This document shows, piece by piece, positions 23,801 through 34,921 of a stretch of 64,000 nucleotides of DNA. A program made the position numbers and the translations under genes. A model generated the notes under the pieces. The model was not told the DNA's origin. It saw nothing but the letters and a program-made list of their open reading frames with translations, and did no database searches. Source of the stretch: Dinochytrium kinnereticum (lineage: Eukaryota > Chytridiomycota > Chytridiomycetes > Chytridiales > Chytridiaceae); contig JADGJT010000051.1 in assembly GCA_027604005.1 (NCBI GenBank), positions 3,223 through 67,222 of the forward strand, in the 5' to 3' direction. The first letter of the stretch is position 1. Every line of letters starts with the position of its first letter.

Positions 23801-24165
23801 GTATAATCGGAGATGGTGTTGAAGGGGTGATGAATTCTGGATCCTGCTTGCAAGAGAAGGAAGAAAAGAAAAAAAAGATAACAACAAGGAACAAAATATA
23901 GGTCAAAATGAGTCCCTTCAGTGTTTACTTTTTTAAAGGCGATGAATCGATGATATAACAGGAAGCATGCACTTCTGTAATGGAATGCAGAACGTGGGAA
24001 GTCAGCGCTGACATGCCAAACCTTTCGCTTTCTGCGTCCAGCACCGGCCTTTGAGGACTTGCGCCTCCATCCCTCCCCACTGCCGATCACCATAACTCCA
24101 GGCCGGTGCCCCAATCTCCAACCCACAAACGCTCCCAGTATCGGACATCTGCACAGACTTTGCAT
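20890..24165 (-). CDS. PET127: Pet127-like mitochondrial RNA-processing protein
   Basis: A multi-exon gene. Family blocks in order: ISPFPFNYEVIEGPTLDG, RAVENFLLRSQLDC, LPKRSFDLKTRATLPIRMD, YGLLESYEREYYDMVRSAM, GNMDGILVCYHNTKEIFGFQ and YLSIEEMDEVLYGSSKFGDA. These match fungal Pet127, a membrane-associated mitochondrial protein needed for 5' processing and turnover of mitochondrial RNAs. I recall proposals that it belongs to the PD-(D/E)XK nuclease fold; the FDLKTR block with D-x-K fits that. The proposed start at 24165 (MQSLCRCPILGAFVGWRLG) gives a basic, hydrophobic presequence-like N-terminus, and exon 1 probably ends at GTAAAC before the DPEFITPSTPSP exon. The C-terminal tail (about 200 residues) is polar and poorly conserved. 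It is divergent from the R3HCC1L-like gene. Confidence 0.85.
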
Positions 24166-24241
24166 TTTTCGCAGCAACCAACAACTGTCCAAGTCAAACT
24201 GGATCCCCTTAATTTTTTCTCAAGGCTTGGTGGGGAGAGGC

Positions 24242-26124
24242 ATGGACCACCATCACGACAACAATCAAAGTCCCCCCATAAGCAGTCGAAAGAAACGACA
24301 GGACCTCCCCGTCTTTGTTCCAAGACATCGACGAATGGATCAGCAACCCCCACCGTCATCTTCATCAACAGATTCACCCGACAGCACCCAACCCCCAAGC
24401 ATGTCTCGCACAGACAACCCATCCAACGATTCATCCACTCCCGGCTCCATCAAAAGAGGAAGAGGAGTGTTCAAAGCGCCCATCACACCACACCGAGTCC
24501 CAATTGACCAACCATCCAAAAAAGAGAGGCAGATGATGCGCGTCTATCCAATAGATTCTCGCCCTAAACCCGCCGTTGAAGATGCAGACGTATCAAGAAA
24601 GTCTGCTGAGGTTTCGAAGCCTCCTTCACCACCTGCTTCTGCATCTCTTTGCGCACCGGGCTCACCACCCAGACCACAAGTTGAGGGAGATGAGGACGTT
24701 GCGAAACTCTTTGGGGAGATGAGTGTGAAGGAAGGAGATGGGGTGGAGGCCGAGGAGGATGAGGAGGGCGACTGGGAGAAATTGGCGGAGAATGATCAGG
24801 TTCATGCTGTGCAGGTCGCAACTGAACCTGTGTTGAAGCCAAAGTCGGTGTCGCGTGTACCAGTTTCGTATGAAGGTATGTCGTTCTGGACTTTCTTTCT
24901 TTTCCTGGACCCCGGGGTGCCAAGTAGAGAAAAGTACCTCCTGTGATGGGCACGAAGCTACCTTTTGCTGATCGCGCGACTTGGGAGTCTGGCGTGGTAT
25001 TGAAGCCAGAGATCCGCCATTTGGTTTTGGTAAGCGATTTATGGCCTACCATTGGCTGGCTCCCTTGACAAGGGCTCAACAGCCTTTCTGATCAACGAAG
25101 ATACTTCCAAATCCATCGCGATCGATCCATCTATAAAAGCCTGTTCACAAAGTTTTCGTGAACCGTTTAGTCCGAAGCAATAACGAGGCAACAGCGTCAC
25201 TAAGAGACTAACTCTTCCCCTCCCCATAATCCAAAAATGTACATCACTCGCCGCCACCGCCACCTCCATCGCTTTTGCCCGATTCTACACCCCTTCAAAA
25301 AACCTAAAGACCTAGATGTACCAACGACTGTTCTTGAATGTTTCGATTTCCCTCCTTCGGCAAGAACCAGCGATCTTCATGATGTCTTCCAAGACTTTCA
25401 AGGCGTCTCGGGGCCCATATATCGTATTCATTGGCTGACAGATACTTCCGCGTTGATCGTGTTTCCGTCAGCTGGGCAAGGTACTTCGGTTCTATTTCTT
25501 GCTGTGGGGTGTGGTTGTTCTTTTTTTTACATATTCTTATGACGGAATTAGTAGGCTGACGTTTACGCTTTTTTCGTTTATGTCTAATTTTCATGAAACA
25601 GCCAAATCAGCTTACGCCAAAACTCTGTCGAACCCTTTTGTGAAGGTACATTTGCATGAATACTTTTGTTTTCCTTCCTCTTTACAAGTCACCCATAAGT
25701 AATAATAAACATGTAGATCCGACCTTACACCGGCACACCTCCCGGCAGAAATGGTACCTTCTTATTCGTACATATACAAACCTGAAACCTTCCTTCCTCC
25801 TTACGCAGAACCCGAAGGTCCAAGACCAGTCACAACAGGTACTCCCTCCCACCCCAACCTCACCACCACTTAAAAAAAAAACTCCAGACAAAGTTGCCCG
25901 TCGTCTCATCGCAGGAGCGCTTGGTATGCGCGTGAAGAAGAAGACAGCGGAGGAAGAAGAGGCTGATCTGAAAAAGATCAAGGAGGCGCAAGGTGAGACG
26001 CAGAAGTTTACAGAAAGGCGCTTCTTCTTCTTTTTTTTTGACATTTGGAACAGACGCAAAGGAAGCAGAGAAGCTGGTCAAGATTCAACGCGAGCAAGGG
26101 ATCGAAAGGGCTTGGAGTGAGTGA
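24242..26124 (+). CDS. R3HCC1L-like coiled-coil protein
   Basis: Exon 1 starts at the ATG at 24242 (MDHHHDNNQSPPISSRKK) and encodes a disordered Ser/Pro-rich region with LPVFVPRHRR and KRGRGVFKAP, followed by an acidic stretch. Later exons give TTVLECFDFPPSARTSDLHD and YRIHWLTDTSALIVFPSAGQ, then KSAYAKTL and VKIRPYTG. This RRM-like fold is found in R3HCC1/R3HCC1L proteins and fungal relatives. The C-terminus, DKVARRLIAGALGMRV followed by a charged coiled coil, matches fungal members. Splice reading: the final exons join at ..GCGCAAG and ACGCAAAGG and end in a TGA at 26122-26124. One part, about 25030-25240, is uncertain. Human members have been linked to exon-junction-complex factors; the function here is unknown. 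Confidence 0.7.
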
Positions 26125-26584
26125 ATCCCATAAGAACGGCAATTAAAAGGAACTGTGCGCCAAAAGAAACCACCCCGTTGCTCATTCAGGAAAGAGAAAA
26201 AGAAAGGCATAAACAACATAAAAACATAATAAACAGAAGTTTCCCAACGTGTATTTGCATTGCATTGTAAACAATCTTATTCTTTTTCTCTGTCTCGAAA
26301 AACATCAAAGAGAAGAAAAGAATATGTATACTAAGAAAAAGAGGCCAACCCAATCTCCAAACTTCACAAGAATGAATTTTGTCACGACTCCCTACTACTC
26401 CCTACCATTACAGAGCAAAATGAAAAGAAGAAAAAATAATGTAAAAAAAAAAAAAAAAAAGGAAGATGAAGGCGAGAAAAAGAAGCTAAAAAAAAAGGAA
26501 GCGGGGATCAAGCCACCCTAATGTTTGTAATTCATCATACAAACTCGAGAAAACAATTCAAAGAAATATCAAAAATATCCTTCC

Positions 26585-28279
26585 TCAATCCTCCTGATTC
26601 AAGCTATCAAACAAGAAGTTCGCGGCAAGGTCCTCGTTCTTATCGCAGGCAAAGAAAGCCTCAGCAGCAAGAACGCGGTCAAATCCAAGAGCGGTCAGCC
26701 TGTTAATCGCGGCTTCCTCCTCGGGGGTCACGGTAATATACTGAGTGCCACCAGGTCCCTCCGCACCTCCCTCATCGCCTCCAGCGTCAGAGCCACCATC
26801 CATCAACATATGCATAAATGCATCCTGGTTCTGAGTGATGGCCTGCAAGAAAAGGGAAGAAATTAAACACAAAGTAGAGCAAGCTAAAGATACAAAAAAT
26901 AAATAAAACAATCATTTCTCACCTGAAGAAGCTCAGGCTGGCTCTGTCCAATCTGCTGAAGCAAAGGTTGTAAAAGCCCAGGCTGAGTCCGAATAAGGTT
27001 TCTAAACTCCTGGAACTGAGGCGAGTTCCTCATCTCAGCCAAGCGTGCCAAAGCGGCCTCTGAAGGCGCATTGCCTCCAGCGCGGGTAGTGGCTTGCTGA
27101 TTAGCAGCGGCGGCAGCAGCAGCATCGAACAGGTTGATGTAAGGGGAGTTACCTGGCAAAACAAAAAAGGGTAAGCAAAATCCCGCAAAACAAGCTCAAA
27201 CCTCCTGCGGCAGGGGTAGCAGCCGGAGTAGAGGCCGGAGCAGAAGCCGGGGTCGCGGCTGTCGGTTGAGCGGCAGACTGCGGACGGGCAGCAGCCGCAG
27301 GGGCTTCACGCTCGAGGTTGGCAGGAATACCCTAAAGAACGAAGCAGGATCGTCAGGTAAGAACATCAAAACCTAAATGAGAGCCCAACATTAACAAGGT
27401 ACTCAGCAGCGCGATCAGGGTTGTTAAAAGCCGCGCGCATGGCTCTTGAGACCTCATCCTGAGAGAAACCCATCTCCATCAAGTTCTGAACAGCAGCTTG
27501 AAGCGCTGTGCCAGTTGCTGAGCAAGAAACAGAAATATAAGCTGTCGGAAAGAGACAAACCCCAAAACAAGCATACCCAAAGTTGACGCATCGAAAGAAA
27601 CATCTGCCGGCAGAGGAGCCGCGGGGGTAGCAGCGACAGCAGGGGTAGCAGCCACGGCAGGAGGGGAGGCGGGGGTGGGGGCAGCAGCAGCAGCAGGGGC
27701 TGGGGCAGCGGGGGAAGCAGCCTGGACAGGGGCAGCTGCGGGTGAGGAGGTAGTTGCGGTGGAGGTAGATGCGGTGGGGGTGGCCTTAGGCTGTGGCAAC
27801 GATGAAATCAGCAAAGCTGGACGGAGAAAGGTATGTTAGGCTGAGATTCGCCATACCTTGGTGACCATGACGACCAAGAAGTCCTTCTCCTGAATTTTGC
27901 AGCTCTCGACAGTCACCGCATCCGTCAGAATCTTGCCTGTTTTGTTTAAAAGGAAGGTCAGCAGGAGCGGGGATTGTGTGTAGTAAGGCAAAGAAAGGGA
28001 AAGAATCCGAACCCGAGTGAATAAGCTTCTGGTGCTCTACAGGAAAGCCCTGACTCTCTGCAATCTTCTCCTTGACCTGAAGAATCTGAAGTGATCATTA
28101 GCATGGAAACTTGATGTGGAGAATTGCCCGAAGTGTATCGGACAGACCGGGAGGGGCATGCATGAGGCCCCCCCTACGGAAAACCACCAAACAACCAAGA
28201 GGAAGATACTAACCGATGCGCTGCCATCGACCTCGATGGTGAAAGCCTTCTGCTGAAGCGTCTTGACGGTGATAATCAT
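26585..28279 (-). CDS. RAD23: Rad23 UV-excision-repair / proteasome shuttle protein
   Basis: The full domain order of Rad23 can be read. An N-terminal ubiquitin-like domain begins at the ATG at 28279 ([20 protein letters not shown]) and continues through short exons to LVVMVTK. An Ala/Pro/Thr-rich linker follows. The first UBA domain contains [20 protein letters not shown] and [12 protein letters not shown]. The XPC-binding segment includes [20 protein letters not shown] and [20 protein letters not shown]. The second UBA domain is in the last exon ([39 protein letters not shown]), ending NQED. Rad23 stabilises the XPC/Rad4 damage-recognition factor and carries ubiquitylated proteins to the proteasome. 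Nothing unusual is seen. Confidence 0.95.
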
Positions 28280-28442
28280 ATCTTACGCGTACTTGGGGGG
28301 GTCGGGGGGTTGCTTCAATTTTTTTTTTTTTTTCGAAATGTCGAATGGATGCCTGATCAGGCGATGGATGGACTTGATAGAACGCGACAACGCGCTGATC
28401 AGGCTTCATCAGAGCTTTTCTGACGCATTGAATGAGTGAGCG

Positions 28443-30788
28443 ATGAAGAACTGTGAGTGTGCATCTTTTCGATCACGTTTACAACGCGACATTAGTTCGC
28501 GTCAGGATGAAAGCCGTGAAAATACGTCCACAGATTCATTCCAGCGCGCAGCATCAGCAATGCGTTGTTCGCGTCGCCGACGAGATAAGCCTCAGGCAGT
28601 CACCACCCAAAGCCCTTCCCATGCTGTGAGCAAGGTCATGCCTCCAGCCGATTGGTGCAACTTGCAAGAAAATTGTCATGCCTCAGCTCTGAGACGTTGG
28701 CTCCGCCGCCTTCCGCCGTCAAAGAAGCGTTGCTCACCCCGCCAAAGGGCATTATTGCAGGCAGCTCGACCCCAGCCCATCCCAGCAATGCAAGACGTCC
28801 ATGCACTAGACAGAAGCGACTCTTCGGAGGACTCCTTGGCGGAAGATGAGACCACAAGCTTCATCTCATCGCCCCGATCAACCATCACACTGGTCAACAA
28901 AAGCCCACGGAACGATTCTTTCAAATGGAAAAAGGAGGTATGAATTACCTGTTAACCTGACTGAATGCTCACTGCGTTTTTGGAAGGCTGATAAATGGCA
29001 GGATCACAGCGAGAGACAGCAGGCTTACTACGAGAGGCTTATGTTCAAACTTCAGGAAAAGAATGCGAAGCTCGATGCGCTTTTGCACAGCTGTATAAAG
29101 CAAAAGACCCAAGCCTTGGCGACTATTGCAACGAAGGACAAGGAAATCGGAGAGTTGAGGCGCAGTCAAAAGTCGTTAAAGTATAATGTGAGTTCGCTGA
29201 TAAAAAAAATGGCGTCTAATCCTCCATTCATGTCATATCGCAGTTGGAGAAAAGCGATAAGGCATCAGCCTCGATAAGAGGAAAACCAACTGGCAGTCCC
29301 GAAAAGTCTTCACCGCATCGAAAGTTGGAACCCATCAAAGCCTCTACCGCAAAATCACCGAACGAGGCGCTATTGGCCCAGCTAAGGAATGAAAAGGCCG
29401 ACCTGCAAAGATCCCTGGACGAGCTTCGCCAGCATGCTGACTCCATATCAAAAGATTATGCGGCAACCACCGACGAGCTTAACGCTTCACACGAACGAGA
29501 GAGTTTCTCATCCGCAAGGCTGAAAGACCTTGAAAATATTCTCTCCCAAACCCTCTTGGAAAGAGCATCAATGGAGTCCAAGCTAACACAAGAGCTTGGA
29601 TACATCCAAAAGAGATTTGACGCTCTCCTAGAAGCTCTTTACGATATTGATGCATTCTCAACGTCAATCAACCTCTGCTCTATTGCGGACGAATCTACTG
29701 CACCTGTCGATTTGCTCACAGATTTCACTATCGAAGGAAGATTAATGAAGCTTCTGGATGCGATGAGTCAGGTTGAACCACTTGTGGAGACGCTTTTACG
29801 GGACTGCCGAGAATATTGCTCTAAGATACAAGGGAATGCAATCGGAGATGAAATGTCTCGGGACTTGGAAGATCATAAGGTGCGATTACGGGAGATGGAA
29901 GAGGATCTTTATAGGCTTGAATCAAGCTTAGGATTGGTTGATCATAGACCAGAAGGAGATTTAGCTCATTCGGGAATTGTTGATCGCACACTTCGATACC
30001 TACAAGAGCTTGAGGGTCGTATCGCAAAGGCTTCGGAAAAAAAGACAATCGAGCGGGTTTCAATCCTCACGCAGACTGAGGAAGATGTGCCCATAAATTC
30101 CACGACGTCCTCAACTTCAATGCAGACAGCTAATGAACCTCGGAAAGTCTCGTGTATGACTCAGACATCTGACGACACCATCTCGATATCAGGCATAGGG
30201 ATACCAAAGGAGCATGCAGCGTCTTTGTCACCACCTCTCGAATGCATTCCAAACACCTCAAGGGCCTCTACCTTCACTCAAACAATGGCTAAACTGTCTG
30301 AATCCCCCCCCAAAACCATCACCCTCAACGACCTGTCCCTCCATCCTTACGATGACTTCCGCTCCATTGTGCTTGACCTTCAAAGTGGGCTTTTCACAAT
30401 ACCCAAGCTAGATCGATCTTCCGTTGATGACGTTGATAAAAAATGTCATGGGGTTTCAAAAAGGTGTGAGAGGTTAAGTGGTGGAAGTCGTGGGGAAGCT
30501 TTCGAGAAGGTTTTGAAGGAGATTGATGAGGTGAAGGATTTGAAAGTTTTGGGGGAGAGGACTGTATGCGAGAGGGAGAGGAAAGGGTCTGTTGTGGAGG
30601 TGACTGACGGGGGCGTAAAGTGTGTAAATGGAGGAGAGTAAGTTGATTTTTGCTATTACTTTTTGTTTACTACTTAATAGTCGCTAATATTAGTTGCCTT
30701 TCTTGCCTTTATTCCTTGTGCTAGATCAATACCATGGACGCCATTGGTCTCCCTCATTGCTGGCGTCGCTTTAATTTATTTTATGTAA
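28443..30788 (+). CDS. Tail-anchored coiled-coil protein with LC8-type TQT motifs
   Basis: Four exons. Exon 1 (MKNCECASFRSRLQRDISS) encodes a basic, disordered region. Exon 2 joins at KWKKE-ADKWQDHSERQQ and begins a coiled coil (YYERLMFKLQEKNAKLDALL). Exon 3 continues it (EALLAQLRNEKADLQRSLDE, RLKDLENILSQTLLERASME). A cluster of TQT-type sites follows: TQT at 30069-30077, MQT at 30120-30128, TQT at 30159-30167 and TQT at 30276-30284, each in an acidic or polar context. These resemble binding sites for dynein light chain LC8. A GTAAGT/CTAG intron leads to a short last exon encoding WTPLVSLIAGVALIYFM and stop, a C-terminal membrane anchor with no residues beyond it. No orthologue recognised. 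A cargo or organelle adaptor for a dynein/LC8 scaffold is inferred. Confidence 0.75.
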
Positions 30789-31005
30789 AGTCTTGTAAAT
30801 ACTTATCCCTTTTGTTTTGAGTCGAAGTCCAAGGGAGACAAACAGCAATGCCCTTTTTGATTAGACACATTCAAGCTTTGATATTGGAATATGGCTTGAG
30901 GGCCAATGTTTTTTTCTGCTTCACTCCTTTTTGTATTTGCGGTGGACAAAATAAATCACAACTTTTATTTTAAAAAAAAAATGAGGAAAGTATAGTGCCG
31001 GACTT

Positions 31006-32597
31006 TTACTCCTCGTCCTCCTCTTCACCCTCACTGTTTATAGGAACGGCAGAAAACCAAACGTTAAGAACCACTTAGTATGAATAGAAGAGGCAGTAGA
31101 TCTAATAGAAATATGAAAATGAAAGACTCACGCTCCAGCCTCGGCGCTGAGCTTCTCAGTACGGTAGTTCTCATACCTAAATGAGACAAAACTAATTAGC
31201 TAAAAACCTAGAGAGGTAGGTGGGCAAGCCGTAGCATGAGTACATACAGAATATCGTGAGTAATCTCCTTAAGATCTTGCAGGTGCGAAGAAAGGAGCAT
31301 GTAACGAAGCTTAGAGAAATCGCAGTGCTTTGAGTTATCGACTTCAACAACGCCCCACGGGTATTGACGGCAACGAACACGACGACCATTGATGATCACC
31401 TCCTCTTCGCTACCGACAATAGCAAACGGAAGAAGGGACTAGTAATAGCGAGACATTAGTTAGGTTATGAAAGTCCAGTACGGTCTCAAAAAAAAAAAAC
31501 AGTACCCGAAGCTCATTGTTCTCCTCAACAGTCTCTTCATCATCCTCTTCCTCGTCGTAAGGGAAGTTGTAGATAGGAATCTTGTAGTGGGCGATATCCT
31601 CCATGATGTGCTTCTTGAAGGCGGTAAGCTCGGCGGGGGTGACAGAGTCCGCCTTAGCGATCACGGGGATCACATTCACACGGGGGCCGAGGCGGCGCAT
31701 AAACTCGATGTCAATCTCACGGAGAGCGTGACCAGTGGGCTGGATAAAGTAGAGGACGGCATGGACACGGTTGTCTAATGAGGAGAAATATTAGCTCTGG
31801 GTTATTGAGACACAGCAGCTCTCTTGCCAACCTTGGAATTTGGGGTTACGCTAAGAGGGAAATGAACGGTTAAAACTGATATTGTTAAGGTAAAATCAAC
31901 CTTGATCCTGGACTCCTCGGCAAGGATATCATCGTACTGCTTCTCGATATGCTCGAGAATATCGTGGAAGCTGATAGTTCACCCCAAAGCGTATTAGATG
32001 CGATCAAAGCAGCATGAGAAAAGCCTTAAAGGCGCTCACCCCTTCTCGTTGTTGATGTTGTCTCCGAATCCAGGGGTGTCAATGACAGTGAGGGAAAGCT
32101 TGACACCATCCTCTTCCATCTCTGCAGAATGAAAGGAGGAAGAAGAAAAAACCGATTCAGCGACATGCCGTCTTCATGCTCATTCCTGTTCACATACCAA
32201 CAGCCGTGGGTGAAATCTGAACTGTGCGCTCCTGAGCAGCCTTGTCGGCGGCGCTGAAGTCCTTACGGGGAATGACCTGAGATTCACAGAGGGTGTTCAC
32301 AAATGTGGTCTTGCCGCATCCACTGGGGCCTGAAAGTGATGATGCGATCAGACCTGCAGCCCACCAGCCACTCCCAGCAAGCCATCCACAGACAGCGATC
32401 GCACTCACCGACAACCATGACTGTGAAGACCAAACCCTTTTTGACATTCTTTCGTCTTGTGGCCTGCAAACAAAGATCGTCAGCATCCACAGCAGCATGC
32501 ATGTCCCGCACGGCATCCCATGCGCTCCCGGACGGACGGCAGCGATCGCCAGCAAGGGGGTGGTGGCAGCACTCACAAGGGGCGAGCGGGTGGACAT
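31006..32597 (-). CDS. Septin, Cdc11/AspA-like
   Basis: Exon 1 is only MSTRSPL (ATG at 32595-32597), followed by GTGAGT. Exon 2 gives [19 protein letters not shown], then the P-loop [18 protein letters not shown]. Later exons contain [15 protein letters not shown] (switch/G3 region), [20 protein letters not shown] and [20 protein letters not shown] (G4 motif AKAD). The end includes [40 protein letters not shown] and a short acidic tail. The block from PWGVVEVDN to [10 protein letters not shown] resembles the Cdc11/AspA group. The protein stops soon after, without the usual long coiled-coil C-terminal extension of Cdc11. Septins polymerise at the membrane in cytokinesis and polarised growth. 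Group assignment is moderate; septin identity is secure. Confidence 0.9.
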
Positions 32598-33226
32598 TGC
32601 AGCGAGCGGATGATGGGGGATGGGCAGGCACAACAGTACTGATAATTGAATTCAAAAGTTTTCCCCAAAAATCAAAAGGCAAAAGGGAGGGCCTTCCTCG
32701 CGCATAATTGGTCCATGAGCAGCGTTTGTATTCCCAGCCATGGCGGCAACAGCGGTACAGACCGACCACCACTCACCTCAACCTCACCTCACCTCAACCT
32801 CACCCCGACGTGCTGCTGAAATGCGTGGGCGATGCCTCCAGCTTCCCTCTCTCTCTGCTCGACACGCGTGCGCAGAAGACGCAAGGCTGCCGATGCCCTC
32901 CTTGCTTGCTGCGTGCGCAGAGACACTTGTCGGAAGGGGGGGTGGAACGGACGCGCCTTCCCTCCTGCCTGATGCTTGCTGGGGGCTGATCAAGCAGCAG
33001 CAATAAACATGCTGCACCTCCTCGCTTCCTCACGCACCACTCTGTCAGTTGCTCTGTGAACGGAAACCAATATGCAGTACCAATTAACGACAATTCGAGT
33101 TGAAAAAATCAACAGTCCCATCCATCCTGTTGTGCCGTTCATTCATTCCCATTCCTTCACCACATCGACGACGCTGCCAAAAGGCGAGGAGGCTGTTCCA
33201 ACCAGGGCCATCAATCACATTGCGCG
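32598..33226. other. Divergent promoter region between septin and NUP43
   Basis: About 630 bases between divergent start codons. It includes a short CTCACCTCAAC-type direct repeat at about 32772-32807 and GC-richer, CGTGCGCAG-like patches. It is presumably shared regulatory sequence. No gene is supported. Confidence 0.5.
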
Positions 33227-34854
33227 ATGGTCCTCCCTTTCTACTACTTCTCGCATGAGGGAAAGTTCTCTCGCGTCCGTTGGAGTACTCAATCAACCTA
33301 CAATTCGGACTCACTCTCATTCGTCACCGGCACATACGATGAATCCGACCACAGTCTGGTCCTCTGGAACTGCGAGCCAACAGCCAAGGAAGCTGCAGCA
33401 AATCCGAACACATTATGGGAGGCCAAGCCTGTTCATACGTTGAGGCATGCAGGTGCTGTCATGGACATTGCATTTGTCCATGGCAGGACGGGGCCGTCTG
33501 GGTTGCCATTCATGGTGTCGGCCTCTTCGACTGGGCATGTTGGCATATTCACCTGCAGTGAAACGACAAAGGAGTCCGGGATTATTGAGGCTTTAGGATC
33601 GCAGCAATTTCACATGAGTCCGAATAAGAAGGGGGTTCCATGCTTTAGTGTGGCGATACAGCCGAATGCGTCGGGTAGTCCTGAGATTGCTTCAGGTCTG
33701 CTACCATTCAAAAAATTGGACCGCTGCTTAACTTTATTTCGTCACATACAGCTGGGTCGGATGGCCACATTGTTTTTAGTACATTGGAGGGTCAGAAGGT
33801 TGGGCACATCCAAAACGCAGACAGCTCACAGATCACGAGTTTGAAGTGGACAACAACGAATGAAGTTGTGGGTGGCATATTTTGAAGTTTAGATGCTGAG
33901 GTGTTTTTAGGTGGTGTCAACCGAAGCGGGCCGCCTAAAGTTGTTTGATCGCAGACAGAAAAACGGCGGTTTAATGGTTGTGGAGTAAGAGAAGCCTGGT
34001 TTGACATTTTCTAAGTTTCATAACAGCTCAGCAGATGAGTTTTCGCCTTACAATTGCATCGCCGTCCACCCGACACAGGTATGGTTTGCGTGATTCCTTT
34101 TCAATTTTATCTTCTCTTCTATTTTTTTGTTTGTTTATTTGTTGACATCGGTTATAGGCCACTCGACTCGCAACAGGGTCTCAGAACGGGGCCGTGAAAA
34201 TATGGGATCTCCGCTCAACCTCAGAGCCAGAGGTCGAAACGTACCAAATCCACTCTTCCGACGGTGAGCATACCAAAACTCTCTGCCTTCCACCGTACTC
34301 GCAGTTTACTCCCGTCTGTTTTGTTGATTTGTTTTCTTCTCTCATAAGTTCTCTTTTCTTTTTTGTTCAGTCGGCTGTGTATCATTTTTCTTCTGCTATT
34401 CAACATTAATGAATTAATGCCTTTTTGTTTTTGTTTTTGTTTTTTTTTATTGCCTTTTTTTTCTTTTTAAGCAAGTTGGTTTCCATGACTGAAATTTGCA
34501 TCCTATCTAGTTTGGGAAGTTCTATTCCACCCCGCAGATGCTCGAAGAGTGCTTTCCTGCTCTGAGGACGGCAAGACATCGTAAGTCGCTTTCTTGTCAG
34601 CCACAACTCTAACATTCTTCGTTTTAAGCGAATTATCTTGGAGCTATAGCATTGATAATCTTGAGCCTGTTTTGAGTGGTCGGAGCCCGTTCAGCTTGGA
34701 TCAGGTTTGTGTGAAATGTATGGATAGTAGGGCTAACCAGTCCGTATAGAATCTGTACAACAGGCTTCCAGTGAATTCGTTAGATTGCCACCCGGACAAC
34801 AACTTGCTCGTTGCCGTCGGCGATGCCTCAGGAATATTTTTGTCCCATCGTTAA
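33227..34854 (+). CDS. NUP43: NUP43 homologue, nuclear-pore Y-complex WD40 protein
   Basis: Exon pieces follow human Nup43 in order. KFSRVRWSTQSTYNSDSLSF and VTGTYDESDHSLVLWNCE match the KTRWRP..ATGSWDNEENYISLW start. RHAGAVMDIAFVHG matches RHHGDVMDLQF. VGHIQNADSSQITSLKW matches the TIDNADSSTLHAV block. ATRLATGSQNGAVKIWDLRS is a typical WD blade. VWEVLFHPADARRVLSCSED matches MWEVHFHPSNPEHLFTCSED. The C-terminus RLPVNSLDCHPDNNLLVAVG..GIFLSHR matches the SVNTLD..CGTDAEAIYVTRH end. Seven WD blades form a beta-propeller. In animals Nup43 is a peripheral subunit of the Nup107-160 scaffold at pores and kinetochores. The start at 33227 is the first fitting ATG. NRDE2 follows on the same strand 67 bases after the stop. 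Confidence 0.85.
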
Positions 34855-34921
34855 TAATATACACATATTTATGAGTCTTCTTCTTTGCATGCAAATTGTC
34901 AAGAAAAGGCTTCACCAAAAA

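Noticed and set aside
33227..34854. EIPR1/TSSC1 as the identity of the WD40 gene
   Set aside because: The blocks (RHxGxVMD, NADSS, VWEVxFHP, CSEDG, final VxTRH-like end) fit NUP43 in order and not EIPR1.
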